A stretch of DNA of 48,523 bases, from positions 1-48,523 of the IMG/VR virus record IMGVR_UViG_3300044701_000568; one strand, written 5' to 3'. The position numbers and the translations under genes are program-made. Of the stretch, positions 47,739 to 48,523 are shown piece after piece; the stretch's first letter is position 1; each line of letters starts with the position of its first letter. The DNA is from a virus. Under the pieces are notes generated by a model. The model was not told the origin of the DNA and made no database searches. It saw only the letters and a list, made by a program, of their open reading frames with translations.

Positions 47739-48523
47739 TTAATAAAATTCAGAAAATTTACTTATCCTGTTCTTGTTGTCAAAGACTCCAACATTCGCAT
47801 CCTCTTCTAGGAAATCAAGATCAGATGCTAGGTCGCTGTCATCTCCAACATTATAGAGCTTCATCTTCGCTCTGTCAATACCCACTTTGAACTTTCGTTT
47901 GTCTGTGGGATCGTTGTATCTGTTCTTCAACTGCTTCACCATGATGGTGCCTTCCTGTTCTAATTCCTCTGTGGAGATTAAAGCAAACATAAAGTCAGCA
48001 GTAGCAGGAAGACCGAATGATTCGGAAGTGTCAGTCAGTTCCAGATCAGTATTACCAAATCCAGAACGAGTTGTCTGTGTAGCAGAGACCAAAGGCACCT
48101 CATACTTCACAGCAAGACCACGAAGTTCTTCAGCAATAGACTTCACGAAAGTGTAAGAGTTCACAATGGAACCTTTGAGTCTTGCTGAGTTACAGATGTT
48201 GAGATAGTCAACAAAGATGATATCCGGTTTGAATTCTTTCTTAAGAGAAAGTTCATTCAGCAATGCTTGGAAGTGTCCAGCATGTGCTGATGCTGTTGGA
48301 TACTCTTTGATGATCAATCTACCACGAGTCTTGCGACTCAGTTCTTCAACAGAACTTTTGAAACGATGCTCAGGAATGCTCACCAGATCCTTGATGTTAG
48401 TGTCAAGAAGGTGGGCGTCAATCCGTTCAGCAATCTTTTCCTCTGCCATCTCTAGAGTGATGTAGAGGACGTTGTAACCATCCATCAAACACGATCCTGC
48501 CATGTGGCACATGAACAGAGATT
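47739..48523 (-). CDS. Replicative DNA helicase, T4 gp41 type (3' part only)
   Basis: About 261 residues visible; the frame is open to the window edge, so the N-terminal part is missing. The visible start SLFMCHMAGSC follows a Walker A motif lying outside the window. Walker B is DIIFVDYLNIC, then the DnaB-type signature LVSATQTTRSGF (Gln sensor) and VKQLKNRYNDPTDKRKFKVGID with the arginine finger region. It unwinds DNA ahead of the polymerase and pairs with the primase at 38.6-39.6 kb. The stop at 47739 directly precedes mazG. Confidence 0.95.
   Translation of the reverse strand, partial: SLFMCHMAGSCLMDGYNVLYITLEMAEEKIAERIDAHLLDTNIKDLVSIPEHRFKSSVEELSRKTRGRLIIKEYPTASAHAGHFQALLNELSLKKEFKPDIIFVDYLNICNSARLKGSIVNSYTFVKSIAEELRGLAVKYEVPLVSATQTTRSGFGNTDLELTDTSESFGLPATADFMFALISTEELEQEGTIMVKQLKNRYNDPTDKRKFKVGIDRAKMKLYNVGDDSDLASDLDFLEEDANVGVFDNKNRISKFSEFY
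47755..47782 (-). promoter_or_regulatory. Possible sigma70-like promoter for mazG
   Basis: Minus strand TTGACA (47782-47777), 16-base spacer, TAAATT (47760-47755), inside the 3' end of the helicase gene. The -10 box is weak. Confidence 0.35.

Overview
The window is part of the genome of a T4-like cyanophage, that is, a myovirus of marine Synechococcus or Prochlorococcus. The grounds are the mixture of T4-type replication genes (gp41 helicase, gp61-type primase), class Ia ribonucleotide reductase (nrdA, nrdB) and T4-type late promoters (TATAAATA and variants) with cyanobacterial genes: ferredoxin, two high-light-inducible proteins, the transaldolase talC, MazG and an outer-membrane porin. The base composition is AT-rich. 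Nearly all genes read on the minus strand. Only one large structural gene (2848-6342) and a small island (31511-32323) read on the plus strand. No gap between genes exceeds 300 bases.

Layout. (1) 1-2847: a minus-strand cassette of host-like genes (porin, membrane protein, hli, 28-residue membrane peptide, petF, hli) closed by a rho-independent terminator and served by up to three sigma70-type promoters. (2) 2848-26352: about 23 kb of giant tail-fibre or virion proteins. They share a Gly-rich repeat module and carry PA14-like, leucine-rich and beta-helix segments. Two of the genes are paralogues. (3) 26403-30057: an early-type region with six tRNA genes (Gly-UCC, Pro-UGG, Val-UAC, Arg-UCU, Tyr-GUA here; Ser-UGA lies at 47 kb), talC, a glutaredoxin, a thioredoxin-like protein, a Phd/YefM-like antitoxin homologue and small conserved phage genes, many overlapping by a few bases. 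(4) 30155-35016: membrane and secreted proteins (RlpA-like), a plus-strand island ending in a thermonuclease-like gene, a proline-rich repeat protein, and a late lysis-type operon of PD-(D/E)XK-like nuclease, C39-like peptidase and GH24 lysozyme. (5) 35048-41839: small ORF, nrdB, nrdA, primase, small proteins and an Ig-like structural protein. (6) 41899-48523: small late proteins, an operon of an unknown 610-residue protein, a KWDG ligase-like protein and an NMN-adenylyltransferase-like protein, then tRNA-Ser, MazG and the 3' part of the gp41 helicase, cut by the window edge.

Control can be read in outline. TTGACA-N16-18-TATAAT-type promoters precede host-like, replication and tRNA genes, and several lie inside the 3' end of the preceding gene. 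ATAAATA-type late promoters precede the structural and lysis genes. At 35016-35050 a late promoter overlaps a hairpin that would hide the ribosome binding site in read-through RNA but not in RNA started at the late promoter. This is the same logic known for T4 lysozyme (gene e).

The most unusual items are the complete cyanobacterial porin gene, the RBS-hairpin/late-promoter switch before the lysis operon, the three-gene late operon at 43460-47051, the orphan Phd/YefM-like gene, the dual-frame coding at 29275-29495, and the unexplained structured spacer between tRNA-Val and tRNA-Arg. All functional statements come from reading the sequence and from family knowledge. No searches were run.
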